Source of the DNA: Typhlomys cinereus
Taxonomy: Eukaryota; Chordata; Mammalia; Rodentia; Platacanthomyidae
NCBI GenBank assembly: GCA_023101885.1
Contig: JALPQD010000207.1
Span: forward strand, 3,337,341-3,401,340
DNA: 64,000 nucleotides
Direction of reading: 5' to 3'
Shown here: in pieces, positions 58,690-64,000 of the stretch
Position numbering within the stretch: position 1 is the stretch's first letter
Layout of the letters: every line of letters begins with the position of its first letter
Translations under genes and position numbers: made by a program
The notes under the pieces: generated by a model
The model's input: only the letters and a program-made list of their open reading frames with translations
What the model was told of the DNA's origin: nothing
The model's database searches: none

Positions 58690-60340
58690 TAGTCAAAGTT
58701 CTCTGAAAAGTCATAAATCTGGTGTGCAATTATTCTGTAACTTTAATTTTAATTTAGAGCCAACACTTTGACTTAGTCTCATTAAACCCCTTCAGCTCTC
58801 CGCTGGATACACAGAAGGACTTCTTGTCATTCCTTGAATATGTCTGGGCTTCAAGGCCTTTCTTCAAAGTGTGCTTGATCCTTCTAGGGTCCTCAGGCCC
58901 TCAGAGGTGAGTGCTGAGATTCTGTAGTCATCTCTCTAATTCCCCTCACAGTGACCTCTGTTTGGGGGCTGCTTTGATCACTGCATTGAGGTCTTCCAAT
59001 CTCCTCTGCACTTAATGCCTCAGGCGCTGCTGTGAGGAGCTGCTAAGAGACACTTCTGTCCTGAAACATACAACAGACCCCTGGGAGACCAGTCACATTG
59101 CCTCTGCTCTGCAGACAGCTCCAGGCTCAGGGCAGATAAACGCTATCTAAGTAGAGGAGTGAAGCCATTGCTGGCGTGTCACCATTCTAAAAATGGTGAC
59201 TGAGAGGCAAAAACTTCTTCCATCTTTGTAATGTACAAGAAAAATACTAATGGAAACTTTTGAAAACACACACTTATCAAAGGGGAAGCTTCAGTCCCCA
59301 AAGTTTAGAAGAGACACCCAGCGGAAGAAGATCTACCCAAATATCTGCATAATTTCTGTATGGTAAATACATAGCAATTTTTTCTCAATTGCATCTCCCA
59401 GGTCTGAGATACAGAGACATATGTCTCCTCGCTGGCAAGATGTGATATCATGTCCCCTTGCTTGTAGGACATGACATCTTTTTATTGTCATTGCGTTCTT
59501 GTCCTTTTCACTTTGGATATTTTTTTGATTAGTTAAAATAACTGTGCAATCTTTTTCTAGCAAGGAGGATCTTTTCATTTCTAGCATACGATAATTATGT
59601 TGGCAACCTCGGTGCATCCTTGTCTATCCCTTCATTTCCAGATGATAATAATCCAGAAGTAGACATGCATGAACAGTGTCTTATTCTATGCTTTTAGGAA
59701 TTGATGACAGAAGAGACTGCTACATGCATTCAGTCCAGATGTGACTGCAGTATTTCTGACTCTGAGGAGGCAAATTACAGACATTGAGGGCTAGTGTACT
59801 GCAGACACATTATACTTCACAGAGGAATAAGGATAGGTGAGCCAATGGCCAGGTAGAATAGTGATCCTCAGAACATATCCGCTAAAGCGTAGGGTGTAGG
59901 TTACAGCAGCATGCCTTTGTAGGAATCCTTTAGCCTGTTCATTCAATATCACAGGAGAACTGATTTCGCATGCAAATATAGAATTTAGTCCAAAAGTCTG
60001 TCATTATTTTTTAAAAGTTCATCTAATCCATTACATCACATTTTCAGTAGTATGTATTCACTCTGTGCATTACAATTCCATAGACATCTCACACACAGGT
60101 AAATAAAAAGATGCCCACATCCAGGACTCTCACAGTGCCAAGACTATTATCTTCCCTGTGATCATTAGTTAGTTCAACAAGCCTATACCATAGGGACTCT
60201 GGTTTTAAGCTCCAAGCCTGTTATAATAAAAGAGTGCACATTTGCATGGAAGAAGAGAAGACCAGCAATAGCCCTATGTCCTTCCTAAAACTCTAAGTAG
60301 AAAGTCAGAGCATATGCAGAACATTCTTCCAGAACAGGTG
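58690..60340. other. Unique and old-repeat DNA, no gene seen
   Basis: 58790-58880 is reminiscent of an ancient L2 element ('GGGCTTCAAGGCCTTTCTTC'). Nothing else is recognised. Confidence 0.4.
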
Positions 60341-60344
60341 TTAT

Positions 60345-60585
60345 AGCTCAAATATGAAGTGTCACTCACAGGTCCCTATGCTGAACACTTGGTCACCAGG
60401 TGGTAATGTTATTTTGGGAGGTGGTGGAAACTTTAGGAGGTGGAGCCTGAATGGAAGAAATGAATTACTGGTGAGGCTTCTGAGTTCACATGGTCCTCAT
60501 TCCTTCTTGCTCTCTCTGCTTCCCATGCGCCATGACATGAACAGCCTCTGATATATGTTCTTGCTGTTACCGGTTTAGAAGCACA
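60345..60585 (+). repeat. Rodent interspersed repeat, second family, inverted copy
   Basis: 'GCTCAAATATGAAGTGTCAC', 'CTGAACACTTGGTCACCAGG' and 'TTTAGGAGGTGGAGCCTGAA' are in the opposite orientation to the copies at 2505, 37318 and 40590. Confidence 0.62.
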
Positions 60586-60811
60586 GATTCAAGTGATTAT
60601 GGACAGGATCCTCAGAAACCAGGAGCTAAAAGGAATCTTTCCTTGCTTCCGTGGTTTACAACAAATATTTTCTCACAGCCATGATAAAAGGGTTATGTGT
60701 ATTGTAGTTTGTATTTAAGAGAAGACTCCAATTATTGAGCTTTAATTTTATCAAGCAGGTATCAAAGCTACCCAAGAACACAAAACCATTCTTAATATAT
60801 CATAAATTTCA

Positions 60812-61215
60812 AGGGAATGAGGGAGATAATTCAGTCGTCAAAGGACTTGCCATGCAAGCCAAAGCAAAAGAATTAGAGGTGGATCCCTAAGTGCTTTGTA
60901 AATATGTCATGTGATGATGGCAGCCCACCAGGAATTCCAGCCCCAGAAAGCAAGGCCTGGGTATCCCCAGAGCAAGCTGGCTAGCAAAGGTGGCCCTATA
61001 GGCAAGAGTGGATTTAGTTAGACACCTGGCCTCAAAGGAATAAGGTGGAAGAACAATTGAGAATGGTTCCCCATATCAACCTTGGGCCTCCACGTGGACC
61101 TGCACAAATACACGTGCGATCCCACAGACACACAGAAAACACGCATACAGACAAGCATGCTCACACAGAGGCACACACACAGGCAAACGTGCACACACAC
61201 AAACATGGAAAAGCA
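60812..61215 (+). mobile_element. B2-superfamily SINE with internal insertion
   Basis: Head 'GAATGAGGGAGATAATTCAG', body 'GAAAGCAAGGCCTGGGTATC'. About 70 extra bases lie between 'CCCCAGAGCAAGC' and the 'AATAAGGTGGAAGAACAATT' segment, compared with other copies. The tail is CA-rich to 61205. Confidence 0.72.
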
Positions 61216-61371
61216 TCAAAAGTTAAGTTCAAGACAGTTTTACTGGAGTGAGATCACAATGGTCTGGGAATTTCACTCCCATTCATATTAAGCGCACTCA
61301 TTTGCGATGCTGCTTTGGAGCTGCTTTGCCTCCAGTAGAATGCTTTCAGCTGTCTGCTAGAAAGTAAGATT

Positions 61372-61676
61372 TAGGGCTGGGGACATAGCTCAGGGGTTAA
61401 AGCCTGTGCCTAACAAACAAAAGAACCTGAGTTCACACCCCCAGATACCATGTAAAAATGCCAAGTGGTTATGACTGCAGCCTGTAATTCTGGCCCTGGG
61501 AAGCAGATCCTAGGAATCCACAGGGCAAAGCAATAAGGAGGCAGAGCAAGCCAGGATGATTCCCCTTAGGTCTCAATACACACTCAAGTACTCTCTTGTA
61601 CAAATTCCCCCCTCCCCATGTATATACACCCACCCAGATGCAAAACATACACAGGAGGGTATCAAAATAAAAATAA
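61372..61676 (+). mobile_element. B2-superfamily SINE, first of a pair
   Basis: Head 'AGGGCTGGGGACATAGCTCA', box B 'CTGAGTTCACACCCC', body 'CAGGGCAAAGCAATAAGGAG', ACA-rich tail ending in an A-rich run at 61664-61680. Confidence 0.85.
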
Positions 61677-61687
61677 AAATCCCTCAG

Positions 61688-61968
61688 GGGCTGGAGAGAT
61701 GGCTCAGGGCAGAAGAAGGTCCTGAGTTCCGATCTCATGTAAATCAGGTCCCATGTAAAAATGCCAGGTGGAAACACCAGTGGCCTGCACTTCAGGCCCT
61801 AGTGGCCAGAGCCTGGGAAATCCCAGAGAGAAGCAAGAAAGAAGTAGAAGCAATCCAAGATCATTCCCAAAGTCACCCCTGAGCCTCCACAGAGACATAC
61901 AGTGCCCTCTGATACACACACACACACACACACACACACACGTATACAAATAAAATAAATATTTTTAA
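61688..61968 (+). mobile_element. B2-superfamily SINE, second of a pair, with TSD
   Basis: Head 'GGGCTGGAGAGATGGCTCAG', (CA)n at 61913-61940, then 'ACAAATAAAATAAATATTTT'. AAA(T/C)CCCTCAG at 61677-61687 and 61969-61979 is a short target duplication, so it inserted into the tail end of the preceding SINE. Confidence 0.85.
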
Positions 61969-62116
61969 AAACCCCTCAGATTTAAATTTATCATAATAGG
62001 GCAAATTGTTCACCCGAAATTAATATATGGAAACCCTAATTCTCCATGTGATGTGAGAAGATAAGACCATCCACTGGAAGAAAATCAGGTCATAAGGGCT
62101 TAGGAACTATAGCCTC

Positions 62117-62223
62117 ATTAGAAAAGATCCTATCTATCATCTATCTATCTAGTCTTATTAGAAAAGATCCTATCTATCTATTATCTATCTATCTTTCTAT
62201 CTATCTATCTATCTGTCTATCTC
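62117..62223 (+). repeat. (CTAT)n tract with duplicated flank
   Basis: CTAT units from 62131 onward. The 22-base string beginning ATTAGAAAAGATCC occurs at 62117 and again at 62157, a 40-base period. Confidence 0.92.
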
Positions 62224-62239
62224 CTCTCTCTTCAAGAAA

Positions 62240-62745
62240 TGCCTTGTTCTAGGTCTGCTTAGCTTCCAGACTGTGATATGTAAGAGACTTTTTGTTTAAT
62301 CTGTCTGGTCTTTAGCATTTTGTTCCAGCAGTGAGAACTAAGATATCTGAATTCAATATTGATATTGAGGGGGAAAAATTAAAATCTTTTCACTTTGCTG
62401 TCTTGTGTCACTATCTGAGACTGATTCAAATATAGGAAATCTCACTGAAGAAAACAGACCCAAAGTTTCAGAAGATAAAGGGTTACCCCTCTAGCTCCTT
62501 TCCTCCTCCTTCCCCCCACCTCTCTCTGCTGCAGTAAGATGGAGGACAATTTCCCAGAACCTTTCAGATGTTTCCTATTTTCTCATCAGTAAAAGTTGAA
62601 TCTCATAACATAGTTTAAATAAATAATTGAAGTGAGAATAGAACTACTGTGAATGACATAAATCAATTAAGACAATGGAACAAAAACACAGAAAGGTTAA
62701 AGAAGCAGTGTTCTATTTAGAAACAGAGATAAAAATGTAGGTGCA
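62240..62745. other. Unique DNA, no gene seen
   Basis: Nothing recognisable. Confidence 0.4.
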
Positions 62746-62748
62746 ACA

Positions 62749-62882
62749 AAGGAAGAAAGGAAAAGAGAAGAAAGATGGAAGGGAGGAGGAAGGGAGGGAG
62801 GGAGGGAAGGAGGAAGGAAGGAAAGGAGGAAGGAAGAAGGAAGGGAGGAGGAAGGGAGGCAGGGAGGCGAGGGAGGGAGGGA
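62749..62882 (+). repeat. (GGAA/GGGA)n polypurine tract
   Basis: About 130 bases of nearly pure purine. Lys/Gly/Glu/Arg-rich and Ser/Pro/Leu-rich frames over it are artefacts. Confidence 0.95.
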
Positions 62883-62889
62883 AATTGTA

Positions 62890-64000
62890 CATTGATTCAT
62901 GTCACATATTTTCACTTCTCAAGCAGAGAAGACAGAGATAGGCATCTACAGAAGAGAATAGCAAGCGCAGAATAGGCACATCTCACATCATGCTAAATTT
63001 CGACAACTCTCATTTCCACTGCAGGCAGATCACTTGAAGTTCACTGTCAAGACAGGCTCTAGGCTACCTCACTCAGCCCCTGAAGTCCTAGACTCTCTTC
63101 CCTAGAGGAGAGCTTCCCATCCTGGTGCTCGGTTCCCTTGGCCTGTGCTATGTTTCACGTTCCCTTGAAAACAGAGATTCTTTTCCAGTGTCTTTCATTT
63201 TATTTATAGCATTTGAAATTCTATTTGTGTATATTAAAGCACTGTCTTGTTTTCTTTAAAACACAGACCACGTTCTCAGCTGTTTCACGGATTTACGGTC
63301 CTTTGGCTGTTTCAAAGTGAATCGCTTCTCATTTTTCACATTATGACAAGCAAGTATTTTCAATTTCCATCCGATTTCAGCAAATACAGTTATGTTATAT
63401 TTCTGACTCATTATATGAAATAGTAATGTCACTCCAATAGTTTATGATTTTTAATACACAGATTGTCATGATTTCTCTAGTTTACACAAACTTAGTTCTG
63501 AAGACATAAGACCAAAAAAAAAAAAAAATCACTGCCTCCTCCTATTTCTTTCCCATTCTTATACTTGATATTCACAATTCTGCCTAAATATTCAGCTTTC
63601 CCCCTTATTTTTGTATTTAATGACCTTCATAAATGGTAAGTGAGCGGCCAATCAAAAATCAAGGTGAGACAGAAAAGAAACACATGAGCATGGCTGATGA
63701 GATTGTAGCTAGGGAAGACCATTTAGAGGACTACTCAGAAACTTAGAAAAATTGCCTTATGTGAGTAGCACAAAGATGAATGCACTGGCTAAATGACTGG
63801 TTTCCCAGAGGTGAAGGAGGAGGTAGTCTGAGCCCCATGGGGCAGGGTGTGACTTAATCCTGTGGTTTCTCATTTAATATTATTTGGCAACTGTGGATAC
63901 AGATAATGGGGATAATGAAAAACAAATCATGAATACCAGGGCTGCTGTCACCAGAGGGTCAGTTTATATATTTTTAGATTAATTTTTTTGAGATATATGT
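62890..64000. other. Unique DNA to window end, no gene seen
   Basis: Apart from an A run at 63514-63528, no feature is recognised. The window ends in AT-rich sequence. Confidence 0.4.

Noticed and set aside
58796..58906. 111-base block with CAG acceptor and GTGAGT donor, open in one frame
   Set aside because: The wording resembles inverted ancient L2 ('TTCAAGGCCTTTCTTC'), so the splice-like signals are more likely coincidental. A junction-read check would settle it.

Overview
This window is nuclear DNA from a rodent, most likely a relative of the mouse-like (myodont) rodents. It is a gene-poor stretch, either intergenic or inside a very large intron. I found no complete protein-coding gene, no convincing functional RNA gene, and nothing prokaryotic. 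Most open frames here are accidental readings of (CA/GT)n tracts, SINEs and L1 pieces.

The organism call rests on the repeats. B1, ID/B4 and B2/B3-like SINEs are all present. The commonest SINE is tRNA-derived: it begins with a GGGCTGGAGAGATGGCTCAG-like head and ends in a (CA)n tract followed by AATAAA-type sequence, as in the B2 superfamily. Its body differs from mouse B2 and recalls what has been described as Dip in jerboas, but the jerboa assignment is an inference. Three 5'-truncated L1 insertions share one 3' UTR type (11896-12684, 24713-24880, 48596-50452), and all have readable target-site duplications.

Layout. 1-6300: SINEs in both orientations, two rodent interspersed repeats, and a B4-like element whose middle has expanded into a tandem array. 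6300-9100: mostly unique AT-rich DNA. 9100-12700: B4, an old L1 split by a SINE, a B3-like SINE, and an L1 3' end. 12700-16700: unique DNA plus a ~47-bp minisatellite. 16716-16924: a 5'-truncated RPL7A processed pseudogene. 17800-29000: B2/B3/B1 SINEs, old antisense L1, a short young L1 end, a 118-bp-arm inverted repeat and a small hairpin. 29000-36500: mainly unique DNA, several SINEs, a possible exon and a gene-like relic. 37300-48600: several rodent interspersed repeats, a tetranucleotide (CTTT/CCTT) region and SINEs. 48596-50452: the largest L1. 50600-64000: more SINEs, polypurine tracts and one good splice-bounded exon candidate at 53902-53999.

There is no operon or pathway to describe. 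The biology is layered retrotransposition, microsatellite growth from SINE tails and local duplication. The items most worth checking are the inverted repeat at 25456-26166, the tandem array inside the SINE at 6040-6275, the RPL7A retrocopy, and the two possible exons at 53902-53999 (+) and 34558-34669 (-).
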